Under the pieces are notes generated by a model. The model saw nothing but the letters and a program-made list of their open reading frames with translations. It was not told the origin of the DNA and ran no database searches. A DNA stretch of 64,000 bases, taken from NCBI RefSeq assembly GCF_003112575.1, contig NZ_BEWC01000001.1, positions 248,001 through 312,000 on the forward strand. The letters are read 5' to 3'. Numbering within the stretch: the stretch's first letter is position 1; every line of letters begins with the position of its first letter. Made by a program: the position numbers and the translations under genes. Of the stretch, positions 29,352 to 39,022 are shown one piece after another. The DNA comes from Streptomyces ardesiacus. GTDB lineage: Bacteria > Actinomycetota > Actinomycetes > Streptomycetales > Streptomycetaceae.

Positions 29352-31823
29352 GTGGGCGGGATCACTCTGGTGCAGGATCCGGTGCAGGACGGGCCGGTCG
29401 TCGCGGACCAGGCGCCACCCGGCCCCCCGGCCGCCGGACCGGGCCCGGAGCCGGACCGGCAGCGGGAGGAGCGGGAGCCGGACGCCGGGCTGAGCCCGCG
29501 CCGGGTGCGGCTGGTGTTCGTCGGGCTGATGCTGGCGCTGCTGCTCGCCGCCCTGGAGCAGATGATCGTCGCCACGGCCCTGCCGAAGATCGTCGGCGAG
29601 CTGCACGGCCTGGAGCGGATGTCCTGGGCCATCACCGCGTACCTGCTCACCTCGACCGTCGGACTGCCGATCTACGGCAAGCTCGGCGACCTCTTCGGGC
29701 GCAAGGGCGTCTTCCAGTTCGCCATCCTGGTCTTCGTCGTCGGCTCCGCGCTCGCCGGACGCGCGCAGAGCATGGACCAGCTGATCGCCTTCCGCGCGGT
29801 GCAGGGCGTCGGCGCGGGCGGCCTGATGATCGGCGTGCAGGCGATCATCGCGGACATCGTGCCGCCCCGCGCGCGCGGCCGCTTCATGGGCCTGATCGGC
29901 GCCGCCTTCGGACTCGCCTCGGTCGCGGGCCCGTTGCTGGGCGGCTACTTCACCGACCACCTCTCCTGGCGCTGGTGCTTCTACATCAACGTGCCCTTCG
30001 GCCTGGTCACCATGGCCGTCGTCGCCGTCGTCCTCAAGCTGCCCAGGCCGCGGGTCAAGCCCCGCCTCGACGTCCTGGGCGCCCTGCTGCTCGCCGCCGC
30101 CTCCACCTGCCTGGTGCTGCTCACCAGTTGGGGCGGGACGGAGTACGCGTGGGGGTCGGGGACGATCCTCGGACTCGCCGCCGGAGCGGTCGGCGCCACC
30201 CTGCTCTTCCTGGTCGCCGAGCGCTTCGCCCCCGAGCCGCTGATCCCGCTGCGCCTGTTCCGCGACTCCATCTTCAACGTCACCGCCCTGGTCGGGCTCG
30301 TCATCGGCGTCGCCCTGTTCGGAGCCGCCAGCTACCTGCCGACCTTCCTCCAGATGGTCGACGGCGCCAGTGCCACCGAGTCCGGCCTGCTGATGCTGCC
30401 GATGATGGGCGGCGTCGTCGTCGCCTCGATCATTTCCGGACAGCTCATCAGCCGCACCGGTCACTACCGCGTCCACCCGATCCTCGGCAGCGCGCTGTCC
30501 GTCGTCGGCATGTGGCTGCTCTCCCGCCTCGACACCGACACGCCCCGGCTGCACTACAGCATCTGGATGGCCGTCCTCGGCGCCGGCATCGGCATGGTGA
30601 TGCCCGTCCTCGTCCTCGCCGTCCAGAACTCCGTGCGCCCGGCCGACCTCGGCACCGCCACCAGCGCCAACAACTACTTCCGGCAGATCGGCGGCAGCGT
30701 CGGCGCGGCCGTCTTCGGCACGCTCTTCGCGGGCCGGCTCACCGACGCCCTGGCCGACCGGATCCCGGCCTCGGCGGGGGACCGCCTGCCCGACGCCGAG
30801 GCCATCACCCCCCAGCTCGTCCACTCCCTGCCCCCGGCGCTGCGCGACGCCTACATCGGGGCGTACGCCGACGCCATGCCCCGGATCTTCCTCTACCTGG
30901 TGCCGGTGCTCGTCCTCGGGCTCCTCATCGCCCTCTTCCTCAAGGAGAAACCCCTGGTGTCCCACAACGCCCCCGTCACCGAGCCGGAGACCGCCCAGCA
31001 GCCGCAGTACGCGCAGCAGGCGCAGCCCGCGAGCCAGGTCCCGCCGGCCCGGTCGCCCTACGCCGGCGGCATCCCCGTGTGCGGCACGGTGCAGCACCCC
31101 GACGGCACCGTCGTGCCCCGCGCGGCGCTCACCCTCATCGACGTCGGCGGACAGCAGATCGGCCGGGGCGCCAGCGGCGACGACGGGCGGTACGCCCTGG
31201 CCACGCCCGGCTCCGGCGCGTACGTCCTGATCGCCGCGGCCGGCGGCCACCAGCCGCAGGCGGTCTCCGTGACCGTCGGCGAACGCCCGGTGGAACTGGA
31301 CGTGGTCCTCGGCGGTGCCGGACGCCTGGCCGGCAGCGTCATGACCGCCGACGGCAGCCCCGTGCGCGACGCGACCGTCACCCTCACCAACGTCCACGGC
31401 GAGGTCGTCGCCACCACCCGCAGCGGCCGTGAGGGCGGCTACGTCATCACCGAGCTGGTGGCGGGCGAGTACACCCTCGCCGCCAGTGCCCCCGCCTTCC
31501 GCCCGGCCGCGCTGCCGGTCAGCGTCCAGGCCGCCCGGGAGACCCGCCAGGACGTCGAACTGGCCGGTGGCGCGGTGCTGCGCGGCACCGTACGGGCCAG
31601 TGGCGGCCGGGTCGTCGAGGACGCGCGCGTCACGCTGCTGGACGCCGCGGGCAACGTGGTGGACACCCTGACCACCGGGCCCGACGGCACCTTCCGGTTC
31701 GTCGACCTGTCGTCCGGCGAGTACACCGTCATCGCGGCCGGATACCCGCCCGTCGCGACCGTCCTCCAGGTGGCGGGCGGCGGCCGCACCGAACGCGACC
31801 TGCAGCTCGGACACGAGGACTGA
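29352..31823 (+). CDS. DHA2-type MFS exporter fused to three carboxypeptidase-regulatory-like domains
   Basis: An 823-residue protein. Residues about 50-535 are a 14-helix drug:H+ antiporter: [18 protein letters not shown], the loop motif [13 protein letters not shown], and motif C-like [14 protein letters not shown]. After a Gln/Pro-rich linker ([15 protein letters not shown]) come three CarboxypepD_reg/CNA-B-type beta-sandwich units (about 570-655, 656-740, 741-823), each with the turn [15 protein letters not shown] or DGTFRFVDL and then GxYxL/V. With 14 helices the tail should be cytoplasmic, an odd place for domains usually found outside. GTG 29352 has AGGGGAG upstream. Transport substrate unknown. 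Confidence 0.88.
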   Translation: MGGITLVQDPVQDGPVVADQAPPGPPAAGPGPEPDRQREEREPDAGLSPRRVRLVFVGLMLALLLAALEQMIVATALPKIVGELHGLERMSWAITAYLLTSTVGLPIYGKLGDLFGRKGVFQFAILVFVVGSALAGRAQSMDQLIAFRAVQGVGAGGLMIGVQAIIADIVPPRARGRFMGLIGAAFGLASVAGPLLGGYFTDHLSWRWCFYINVPFGLVTMAVVAVVLKLPRPRVKPRLDVLGALLLAAASTCLVLLTSWGGTEYAWGSGTILGLAAGAVGATLLFLVAERFAPEPLIPLRLFRDSIFNVTALVGLVIGVALFGAASYLPTFLQMVDGASATESGLLMLPMMGGVVVASIISGQLISRTGHYRVHPILGSALSVVGMWLLSRLDTDTPRLHYSIWMAVLGAGIGMVMPVLVLAVQNSVRPADLGTATSANNYFRQIGGSVGAAVFGTLFAGRLTDALADRIPASAGDRLPDAEAITPQLVHSLPPALRDAYIGAYADAMPRIFLYLVPVLVLGLLIALFLKEKPLVSHNAPVTEPETAQQPQYAQQAQPASQVPPARSPYAGGIPVCGTVQHPDGTVVPRAALTLIDVGGQQIGRGASGDDGRYALATPGSGAYVLIAAAGGHQPQAVSVTVGERPVELDVVLGGAGRLAGSVMTADGSPVRDATVTLTNVHGEVVATTRSGREGGYVITELVAGEYTLAASAPAFRPAALPVSVQAARETRQDVELAGGAVLRGTVRASGGRVVEDARVTLLDAAGNVVDTLTTGPDGTFRFVDLSSGEYTVIAAGYPPVATVLQVAGGGRTERDLQLGHED

Positions 31824-31886
31824 GACCGGCCGCCGCCGCCCGGTCCGCACCGGCCCCGCCCGCGGGGCAACGCCGGTGCGGACAGG

Positions 31887-31943
31887 CGGGCGCGTTCCTT
31901 CACCGGCCGTCCGCGCCGGACGGCCGGTGAAGGAACGCGCCCG
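31887..31943. terminator. Perfect 26-bp hairpin between MFS and methyltransferase genes
   Basis: The 26-bp arms (31887-31912 and 31918-31943) are exact complements, separated by 5 nt (GCGCC). The 5' arm begins CGGGCGCGTTCCTTCACC. There is no T-tract, but long GC-rich stems act as terminators in Streptomyces. It starts 63 bp after the MFS stop codon and ends 88 bp before the next gene. Confidence 0.75.
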
Positions 31944-32031
31944 GCGCTTGTGGCCGTGCGCCGGGCGCGGTACACCGTACGGGCCCGTCGTCCCCGACGG
32001 GCCCCGCGCCGTCGCACCTGGGGAGTCGGGC

Positions 32032-32757
32032 ATGAGCGTGACGAGTCGGTACCGGGACGCCTGGGAGAGCTTCTGGAACGAGGTCGCGGGGGATCAGGGG
32101 ACGGTGTTCTGGGACGCGGAGCCGGCCCTGACCGCCGGGCGCCACCTGGCCCACTTCGAACCGCACCTGACCGACCCCGCCCTGCCGCTGATCGACCTGG
32201 GCTGCGGCAACGGAACCCAGACCCGCTACCTCGCCGAACGCTTCCCGCACGTCGTCGGCGCCGACCTCTCCGCCGCCGCCCTCGAACACGCCCGCCGCGC
32301 CGACCCCGCCGGGACGGCCGCCTACCGGCGGGTCGACGCCACCGACAAGGCCGAGGCGGAGGCCCTGCACGCCGAGCTGGGCGACGCCAACCTGTACGTC
32401 CGCGGCGTGCTGCACCAGTGCGAGCCCGACGACCGCCGGTCCCTGGCCGACGCCCTCGCCGTCCTCCTCGGCGACCACGGCCGCGTCTTCCTGGTGGAGC
32501 CGTCCCCGGCGGCCCGGACCGTCCTGGCGGAACTGGCCCGGGGTCCCGCCGGACCGCCCGCGAAGATCGCCCCCGTCCTCCGCCACGGGCTGACCCCCGC
32601 CACCGTTCCCGAGGAGGCGGTGCCCGGGTACCTGCGCGCGGCCGGCCTCACCGTCCTGGCGAGCGGCGAACTCCCGCTGACCACCGTGGAGTACACGCCG
32701 GACGGCACCCGGATCGAGCTGCCGTCGACCTGGGTGGTGGCGGGCCGGAGCGCGTGA
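32032..32757 (+). CDS. Class I SAM-dependent methyltransferase
   Basis: A 241-residue methyltransferase. The SAM site is LIDLGCGNGTQTRYLAERF (motif I) with VVGADLSAAALEHARR as the acidic loop. Residues FWDAEPALTAGRHLAHFEP upstream resemble small-molecule methyltransferases, but the substrate is unknown. ATG 32032 with GGGGAG upstream. It is isolated between the long hairpin and the peptidase cluster. Confidence 0.85.
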   Translation: MSVTSRYRDAWESFWNEVAGDQGTVFWDAEPALTAGRHLAHFEPHLTDPALPLIDLGCGNGTQTRYLAERFPHVVGADLSAAALEHARRADPAGTAAYRRVDATDKAEAEALHAELGDANLYVRGVLHQCEPDDRRSLADALAVLLGDHGRVFLVEPSPAARTVLAELARGPAGPPAKIAPVLRHGLTPATVPEEAVPGYLRAAGLTVLASGELPLTTVEYTPDGTRIELPSTWVVAGRSA

Positions 32758-32806
32758 GGCGGCGCCTGACCAGGACCGACGGACTACTGGTCTGGACCGG
32801 TGAGAG

Positions 32807-32815
32807 TTATCCACA
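32807..32815 (+). other. Single DnaA-box match
   Basis: TTATCCACA is the 9-mer DnaA-box consensus, found alone 43 bp before the D-aminopeptidase gene. No cluster surrounds it, so it is not an origin. It could be a titration or regulatory site, or chance. Confidence 0.3.
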
Positions 32816-32857
32816 GGCCTGGCTCAGGCTCGGCGGGACCGCGTAACGTGACGCCAC

Positions 32858-33691
32858 ATGAAGATCCTCATCAGTGCCGACATGGAAGGCGCCACCGGTG
32901 TCACCTGGCCGGCCGACGTGCTGCCGGGGACTCCGCAGTGGGAGCGGTGCCGGTCGATGTTCACCTCGGACGTGAACGCGGCCGTGCTGGGATTCTTCGA
33001 CGGCGGCGCCGACGACGTACTGGTCAACGAGGCGCACTGGAGCATGCGCAACCTGCTCCTGGAGCGGCTCGACGAGCGGACCGAGATGCTCACCGGGCGG
33101 CACAAGGCGCTGTCCATGGTGGAGGGCGTCCAGCACGGGGACGTGGACGGCATCGCGTTCGTCGGCTATCACGCGGGCGCCGGCATGGAGGGCGTCCTCG
33201 CCCACACCTACCTCGCCAACCAGCTCACCGGCGTCTGGCTGAACGACGTGCGGGCCAGCGAGGGCCTGCTCAACGCCCACGTGGTCGCCGAGTACGGGGT
33301 GCCGGTGGTGCTGGTCACCGGGGACGACGTCGCCTGCGAGGACGCGCTCGGATACGCCCCGGAGGCGCGGAAGGTCGCCGTCAAGGACCACGTGTCGCGC
33401 TACGCGGCCGTGTGCCGCACGCCCACCAGGACCGCCGCCGACATCCGGGCCGCCGCCAAGGAGGCGACGGCGCTCGCGGTGCGGCACGAGCCGGTGAGCG
33501 GCGGACCCTTCACCCTCGCCCTGGAGTTCGACGCCGAGCACCTCGCCGCGGCCTCGACCGTCGTGCCCGGGGTGGCGCAGGTCGGGGAGCGCAAGGTGGC
33601 GTACACGCACGACACGATGTTCGAGGCGATCCGGACGTTCAAGGCGGTCACCACGATCGTCTCGGCCGCGGTGGAGGAGCAGTATGGCTGA
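32858..33691 (+). CDS. dppA: M55-family D-aminopeptidase (DppA-like)
   Basis: A zinc peptidase that removes D-amino acids, classically D-Ala from D-Ala-D-Ala. The DppA metal residues are visible: Asp8 and Glu10 in ISADMEG, His60 in VNEAHWSM, His105 in GYHAGAG, and Glu135 in ASEGLLN. His116 (LAHTY) matches the active-site His. The length of 277 residues is normal. It has no signal peptide and is cytoplasmic. The M20 peptidase gene overlaps its end by 8 bp, so the two are coupled. TAACGT ends 8 nt before the ATG, giving at most a very short leader. Confidence 0.9.
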   Translation: MKILISADMEGATGVTWPADVLPGTPQWERCRSMFTSDVNAAVLGFFDGGADDVLVNEAHWSMRNLLLERLDERTEMLTGRHKALSMVEGVQHGDVDGIAFVGYHAGAGMEGVLAHTYLANQLTGVWLNDVRASEGLLNAHVVAEYGVPVVLVTGDDVACEDALGYAPEARKVAVKDHVSRYAAVCRTPTRTAADIRAAAKEATALAVRHEPVSGGPFTLALEFDAEHLAAASTVVPGVAQVGERKVAYTHDTMFEAIRTFKAVTTIVSAAVEEQYG

Positions 33692-35015
33692 GCACACGGA
33701 CACCGCACCGGAGACCGGCGGGCAGGCGCTGGACGAGGTCGTCCGGTTCACCTCCGAGCTGATCCGGATCGACACCACCAACCGGGGCGGCGGCGACTGC
33801 CGGGAGCGGCCGGCCGCCGAGTACGCCGCCGCGCGGCTCGCCGAGGCCGGGATCGAGCCGACGCTGCTGGAGCGGACCGAGGGCCGCACCAACGTCGTGG
33901 CCCGCATCGAGGGCACCGACCCGTCGGCCGACGCGCTGCTGGTCCACGGTCACCTGGACGTGGTGCCCGCCGAGGCCGCCGACTGGAGCGTGCACCCCTT
34001 TTCCGGGGAGATCCGCGACGGGGTCGTGTGGGGCCGCGGCGCGGTCGACATGAAGAACATGGACGCGATGATCCTCGCGGTCGTCCGTGACTGGGCCCGG
34101 CAGGGGGTACGGCCGCGGCGGGACGTGGTGATCGCGTTCACCGCGGACGAGGAGGCCAGCGCCGAGGACGGCTCCGGCTTCCTCGCCGACCGGCACGCGG
34201 CGCTGTTCGAGGGCTGCACCGAGGGCGTCAGCGAGTCGGGCGCGTTCACCTTCCACGACGGGGCCGGGCGGCAGTTCTACCCCATCGCCGCCGGTGAGCG
34301 CGGCACGGGCTGGCTCAAGCTCACCGCACGCGGACGCGCCGGGCACGGGTCCAAGGTGAACCGGGAGAACGCGGTCACCCGGCTCGCCGCCGCGATCACC
34401 CGCATCGGCGGCCACGAGTGGCCGCTGCGGCTGACCCCGACCGTGCGCGCCGCCCTGACCGAGATCGCCGCCGTCTACGGCATCGAGACCGACCTGAGCG
34501 ACGTCGACGCGCTGCTCGACAAGCTCGGCCCGGCCGGACAACTGGTCGAGTCCACCGTCCGCAACAGCGCCAACCCGACCATGCTGGACGCCGGGTACAA
34601 GGTCAACGTCATCCCGGGAGAGGCCGTCGCCCACGTCGACGGACGGTTCCTGTACGGCGGCGAGGACGAGTTCCGCAGCACCCTCGACCGGCTCACCGGA
34701 CCGGACGTGGAGTGGGAGTTCGCCCATCGCGAGGTGGCGCTCCAGGCGCCGGTCGACTCGCCGACCTACGCCCGGATGAGCGCGGCGGTCCGGGAGTTCG
34801 CGCCCGAGGGGCACGTCGTGCCGTACTGCATGTCCGGGGGCACGGACGCCAAGCAGTTCTCGCGGCTCGGCATCACCGGCTACGGCTTCGCGCCGCTGAA
34901 GCTGCCCGAGGGCTTCGACTACCAGGCCCTCTTCCACGGCGTGGACGAACGGGTCCCCGTCGAGGCGCTGCACTTCGGGGTCCGCGTCCTGGACCGTTTC
35001 CTGCGTACGGCCTAG
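33684..35015 (+). CDS. M20-family metallopeptidase
   Basis: A 443-residue M20 exopeptidase/amidohydrolase. Zinc ligands and catalysis are at LVHGHLDVVP (His and Asp), GRGAVDMKNMDAM (bridging Asp), FTADEEASAEDG (general base and ligand Glu) and the C-terminal ALFHGVDERVP His. The dimerisation domain begins around GRAGHGSK. Substrates may be dipeptides or acyl-amino acids. The 8-bp overlap with the D-aminopeptidase suggests sequential hydrolysis of D-containing peptides. Confidence 0.9.
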   Translation: MAEHTDTAPETGGQALDEVVRFTSELIRIDTTNRGGGDCRERPAAEYAAARLAEAGIEPTLLERTEGRTNVVARIEGTDPSADALLVHGHLDVVPAEAADWSVHPFSGEIRDGVVWGRGAVDMKNMDAMILAVVRDWARQGVRPRRDVVIAFTADEEASAEDGSGFLADRHAALFEGCTEGVSESGAFTFHDGAGRQFYPIAAGERGTGWLKLTARGRAGHGSKVNRENAVTRLAAAITRIGGHEWPLRLTPTVRAALTEIAAVYGIETDLSDVDALLDKLGPAGQLVESTVRNSANPTMLDAGYKVNVIPGEAVAHVDGRFLYGGEDEFRSTLDRLTGPDVEWEFAHREVALQAPVDSPTYARMSAAVREFAPEGHVVPYCMSGGTDAKQFSRLGITGYGFAPLKLPEGFDYQALFHGVDERVPVEALHFGVRVLDRFLRTA

Positions 35016-35093
35016 GGACCCGGGAACCGGCGGCCGGGTCCCGGCACCCGCCGGTACCCGGAGCCGTTCACGCGACAAGGAGCTGGAGGAGAA

Positions 35094-37067
35094 GTGGAAG
35101 TGGAGGAGTCAGTGCGGACTCTTTCGTACGGATCGTGGCCCTCGCCCGTCGACGCGGCCCTCGCCGCCGCGCACGACGGCCGGCCCGACGACGTCGGCTT
35201 CGTCGCGGACGAGGTGTGGTGGACCGCGCCCCGGCCCGCCGAGGGCGGACGGCGCACCCTGGTGCGGCGGCACGCCGACGGCACCGAGGAGCCGCTGCTG
35301 CCCGCGCCGTGGAACGTGCGCAGCCGCGTCATCGAGTACGGCGGCAGGCCCTGGGGCGCGGCCCCGGCCGACACCGGCCCGCTCGTGGTCTTCGTGCACT
35401 TCTCCGACCAGCGGCTGTACGCCTTCACCCCGGGCGGCGGCGCACCGCGTCCGCTGACCCCGCTGTCCGCGGTGGGCGGCGGACTGCGCTGGATCGAACC
35501 GGACCCGCGCCCCGAGCGCGGCGAAGTGTGGTGCGTCCTGGAGGAGTTCACCGGCGAGGGCCCCACCGACGTGCGCCGCGTGCCCGTGGCGGTGCCGCTG
35601 GACGGCTCGGCGGCCGACGACCGCGGCGCGGTGCGTGAACTCGCCCCCGAGCGGCACCGCTTCGTCACCGGCCCCCGTCTCTCCCCCGACGGGAGCCGCG
35701 TCGCCTGGCTCGCCTGGGACCACCCGCGCATGCCCTGGGACGGCACCGAGCTGATCGTCGCCGACGTCGGCCCCGAGGGCACGTTCCGGGACGTCCGGAC
35801 CGTCGCGGGCGGGCCCGAGGAGTCGATCGCCCAGGCCGACTGGGCACCGGACGGCACGCTGCTGTACGCCTCCGACCGCACCGGCTGGTGGAACCTCTAC
35901 CGCGACGGGCAGCCCCTGTGCGCCCGCGAGGAGGAGTTCGGCGGTCCGCTGTGGAAGCTCGGACAGCGCTGGTTCGCGCCCCTGGACAGCGGCCTGATCG
36001 CGGTCCTGCACGGCCGGGGCGCCGCCGCCCTCGGCATACTCGACCCAGAGACCGGCGAGGTCGTCGACGCGGCGGGCCCCTGGACCGAGTTCGCGCCGGC
36101 CCTCGCCGCGCACGGCGAGCGGGTCGCCGCCGTCGGTGCCAGTGCGCACAGTGGCTACGAGGTCGTCGAGCTGGACACCCGCACCGGCCGCGCCCGCGTG
36201 ATCGGCGCCCCGCACGAGGACGCCACCGACCCGGCGTACTACCCGAAGCCGCAGATCCGCACCTTCCGGGGCCCGGGCGGACGCGAGATCCACACCCACC
36301 TCTACCCGCCGCACAACCCCGGCTGCCGGGCCCCGGAGGGCGAACGGCCGCCGTACGTCATCTGGGCGCACGGCGGCCCCACCAGCCGCTCCCCGCTCGT
36401 CCTCGACCTGGAGATCGCCTACTTCACCTCCCGCGGCATCGGCGTCGCCGAGGTCAACTACGGGGGCTCCACCGGGTACGGCCGGGAGTACCGCAACCGG
36501 CTGCGCGGACAGTGGGGCGTCGTCGACGTCGAGGACTGCGCGGCCGTCGCCCTCGCCCTCGCCCAGGAAGGCACCGCCGACCCGGAGCGGCTCGCCGTGC
36601 GCGGCGGCAGCGCGGGCGGCTGGACCTCCGCCGCGTCGCTGGCCGCCACCGACGTCTACGCCTGCGGCACGATCCTCTACCCGATCCTCGACCTGACCGG
36701 CTGGGGCACCGGGGAGACCCACGACTTCGAGTCGCAGTACCTGGAGAGCCTGATCGGCCCGTACGCCGAGGTCCCCGGCCGCTACACCGAACGGTCGCCC
36801 GCCGAGCACGCCGAGAGCGTCACCGCCCCGTTCCTGCTGCTCCAGGGACTCGACGACGTGATCTGTCCGCCGGTGCAGTGCGAGCGGTTCCTGGACCGCA
36901 TGGCGGGCCGCGGGGTGCCGCACGCCTACCTCACCTTCGAGGGCGAGGGACACGGGTTCCGTCGGGCGGAGACCATGGTGCGCGCCCTGGAGGCCGAACT
37001 CTCCCTGTACGCACAGGTCTTCGGGATGACCCCGCCCGGCGTCCCCGTCCTGGAGCTGAACCGGTGA
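35094..37067 (+). CDS. S9-family prolyl oligopeptidase-like serine peptidase
   Basis: A 657-residue S9 peptidase: an N-terminal beta-propeller (repeats such as LSPDGSRVAWLAWDHP and WAPDGTLLYASDRTG) and a C-terminal alpha/beta-hydrolase domain. The triad is Ser506 in RGGSAGG, an Asp at 587/588 in QGLDDVICPP, and His620 in EGHGF. Cytoplasmic, no signal peptide, likely cleaving short peptides. GTG 35094 has GGAGGAG upstream; GTG 35112 also has a fair site. It is coupled to the LD-carboxypeptidase gene by a 4-bp overlap. Confidence 0.92.
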   Translation: MEVEESVRTLSYGSWPSPVDAALAAAHDGRPDDVGFVADEVWWTAPRPAEGGRRTLVRRHADGTEEPLLPAPWNVRSRVIEYGGRPWGAAPADTGPLVVFVHFSDQRLYAFTPGGGAPRPLTPLSAVGGGLRWIEPDPRPERGEVWCVLEEFTGEGPTDVRRVPVAVPLDGSAADDRGAVRELAPERHRFVTGPRLSPDGSRVAWLAWDHPRMPWDGTELIVADVGPEGTFRDVRTVAGGPEESIAQADWAPDGTLLYASDRTGWWNLYRDGQPLCAREEEFGGPLWKLGQRWFAPLDSGLIAVLHGRGAAALGILDPETGEVVDAAGPWTEFAPALAAHGERVAAVGASAHSGYEVVELDTRTGRARVIGAPHEDATDPAYYPKPQIRTFRGPGGREIHTHLYPPHNPGCRAPEGERPPYVIWAHGGPTSRSPLVLDLEIAYFTSRGIGVAEVNYGGSTGYGREYRNRLRGQWGVVDVEDCAAVALALAQEGTADPERLAVRGGSAGGWTSAASLAATDVYACGTILYPILDLTGWGTGETHDFESQYLESLIGPYAEVPGRYTERSPAEHAESVTAPFLLLQGLDDVICPPVQCERFLDRMAGRGVPHAYLTFEGEGHGFRRAETMVRALEAELSLYAQVFGMTPPGVPVLELNR

Positions 37068-37996
37068 GCCGGGTGCGGGAGCTGGTCCGGCCGGCCCGGC
37101 TCGCCCCCGGAGCCCGGGTGGCCGTCGTCGCACCCAGCGGACCGGTGCCCGAGGAGCGGATCCAGGCGGGCCTGGACGTGCTCCGCGGCTGGGACCTCGA
37201 CCCGGTCGTGGCTCCGCACGTGCTGGACCGGCACGACACCCTCGACTACCTCGCGGGCGCCGACGCCGACCGGGCCGCCGACCTCCAGGCCGCCTGGTGC
37301 GACCCGTCCGTGGACGCGGTGCTGTGCGCCCGCGGCGGCTACGGCGCCCAGCGCATGGCCGGCCTGCTCGACTGGGAGGCGATGCGCGCGGCCGGACCCA
37401 AGGTGTTCGTCGGCTTCAGCGACATCACCGCGCTGCACGAGGCGTTCGCCACCCGCCTCGGCCTGGCCACCCTGCACGGGCCGATGGCGGCGGGAGTCGA
37501 CTTCGTCAAGAACGCGCGGGCGCAGGAGCACCTGAAGGCCACCCTGTTCGCCCCGGAGACGGTCCGCGAGATCGCCTCCGGCGGCACGCCGCTGGTGCCC
37601 GGCCGGGCCCGGGGCGTCACGCTGGGCGGCTGCCTGGCCCTGCTCGCCGCCGAACTCGGCACCCCGCACGCCCGTCCCTCCGCGCGCGGCGGACTGCTGT
37701 GCCTGGAGGACGTGGGGGAGGAGACGTACCGCGTCGACCGCTACCTCACGCAGTTGCTGCGCGCCGGCTGGCTCGACGGGGTCGCCGGGGTGCTGCTCGG
37801 CTCATGGGAGGAGTGCGGCCCCTACGAACGGCTGCGGCCCCTGCTGGCCGACCGGCTCGGCGGCCTCGGCGTGCCGGTCGCCGAGAACGCCGGGTTCGGG
37901 CACTGCGAGGGCGCGCTGACCGTCCCGTTCGGCATACCGGCACAACTCGACGCGGACGCGGGGACCTTGATCCTCGACCACCCCGCGCTGCGCTGA
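37064..37996 (+). CDS. S66-family LD-carboxypeptidase
   Basis: A 310-residue S66 peptidase (LdcA/MccF group). LdcA removes the terminal D-Ala from muropeptide tetrapeptides during wall recycling; MccF-type members cleave other amide bonds. The triad is Ser119 in VGFSDITALH, Glu215 in LCLEDVGEE and His280 in NAGFGHCEG. CARGGYGAQRM precedes the nucleophile as usual. The GTG start overlaps the S9 stop by 4 bp. With the D-aminopeptidase 3 kb upstream it points to cell-wall peptide turnover. Confidence 0.9.
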   Translation: MSRVRELVRPARLAPGARVAVVAPSGPVPEERIQAGLDVLRGWDLDPVVAPHVLDRHDTLDYLAGADADRAADLQAAWCDPSVDAVLCARGGYGAQRMAGLLDWEAMRAAGPKVFVGFSDITALHEAFATRLGLATLHGPMAAGVDFVKNARAQEHLKATLFAPETVREIASGGTPLVPGRARGVTLGGCLALLAAELGTPHARPSARGGLLCLEDVGEETYRVDRYLTQLLRAGWLDGVAGVLLGSWEECGPYERLRPLLADRLGGLGVPVAENAGFGHCEGALTVPFGIPAQLDADAGTLILDHPALR

Positions 37997-38014
37997 CCGA
38001 CGTAGGCTGGCCCC

Positions 38015-38593
38015 ATGCCGCACACCCCGTCCCGCCACCTCGCCGAGGGCCCGCGTGTGGGCATCCGGCACTTCACCCACGACGACGCCGCCGAGTTCAC
38101 CGCCCGGGCACGGGAGAGCAAGGACCTGCACCACCCCTGGCTCTTCCCGCCGGACAGCGTCCAGGCGTACGAGGCCTACGCGAGCCGGCTGATCGAGGAC
38201 CGCACCAAGGCCGGGTTCCTGGTGTGCGAGAAGGACCCGGACCCGGCCTCGGGGAGCGCGCCCGGCGGCTCCATCGCCGGGTTCGTGAACATCAACAACA
38301 TCGTCGAGGGCGGGTTCCTCAGCGGTGCGCTCGGCTACGGGGTCTTCGCGCACGCGGCGGGCCGCGGGCTGATGCGCGAAGGGCTGGACCTCGTGGTGCG
38401 GTACGCCTTCGGGCCGATGCGGCTGCACCGACTGGAGATCAACGTCCAGCCGGGCAACGCCGCCTCCATCGCGCTGGCCCGCGCCTGCGGCTTCCGGCTG
38501 GAGGGCTTCTCGCCGCGGATGCTCTACATCGACGGCGACTGGCGCGACCACCAGCGCTGGGCCCTCACCGCCGAGTCCGTGACTTCCGGTTGA
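38015..38593 (+). CDS. RimJ/RimL-type GNAT N-acetyltransferase
   Basis: A 192-residue acetyltransferase: FVNINNIVEGGFLSGALGYG, GRGLMREGLDLVVRYAFG, LHRLEINVQPGNAASIALA and RACGFRLEGFSPRMLYIDG are RimJ/L landmarks. Typical targets are protein N-termini or small amines; the target is unknown here. TAGGCT (38003-38008) lies 6 nt before the ATG with no ribosome site, so it is probably leaderless. It overlaps the convergent small gene by 29 bp. Confidence 0.9.
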   Translation: MPHTPSRHLAEGPRVGIRHFTHDDAAEFTARARESKDLHHPWLFPPDSVQAYEAYASRLIEDRTKAGFLVCEKDPDPASGSAPGGSIAGFVNINNIVEGGFLSGALGYGVFAHAAGRGLMREGLDLVVRYAFGPMRLHRLEINVQPGNAASIALARACGFRLEGFSPRMLYIDGDWRDHQRWALTAESVTSG

Positions 38594-38927
38594 TCTTCAT
38601 CGTGTCCAGGTCCGTCACCGTGGACCGCAGATCGCGGAACCCGTAGCCGAGGCCGCGCAGCGTGCCCTCCGCCCGGTCCTCCGCGATCGCGCCCGCCATC
38701 TCCTCGCCGTCCGCCGCGTCCGACACCACCACGTAACGCATCGAGAAGTGCTTCAGCGGCGCGGGCTCGTAGGACAGCGATCCCTCCTCGGTGAACCGCA
38801 TGCTCGCCATCCCGTGCTCGCCCGCCTCGGCCAGCAACCGGGCGCGGGCCTCCTCGGTCAGACCGTCCCAGGTGCCCCGGACGATCACCCGGTAGGTGTG
38901 CCGCTCGGCCACGGACTGCTCACTCAC
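38565..38927 (-). CDS. Conserved protein, probably DUF6204 family
   Basis: A 120-residue soluble protein: HTYRVIVRGTWDGLTEEARA, SMRFTEEGSLSYEPAPLKHF, and a basic C-terminus DLDTMKINRKSRTRR. I recognise it as the Streptomyces family I recall as DUF6204; no function is known. GTG 38927 has GGAGAG upstream. It converges with and overlaps the acetyltransferase gene. Confidence 0.75.
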   Translation of the reverse strand: MSEQSVAERHTYRVIVRGTWDGLTEEARARLLAEAGEHGMASMRFTEEGSLSYEPAPLKHFSMRYVVVSDAADGEEMAGAIAEDRAEGTLRGLGYGFRDLRSTVTDLDTMKINRKSRTRR

Positions 38928-39022
38928 GTGCCGCTCTCCTCCGTCGTCTCGGCCTTCGCCTCCGTACGCGGGCCGACCGCCCGACCCTAAGGCAGCCCCC
39001 GTACCGCGCCCCAGCGGATTAA

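Noticed and set aside
31887..31943. 26-bp inverted repeat as ends of an insertion element
   Set aside because: The arms are only 5 nt apart, so there is no element between them; a transcript hairpin fits better.
32807..32815. Replication origin at the DnaA box
   Set aside because: A single box with no cluster, AT-rich element or dnaA/dnaN neighbours.
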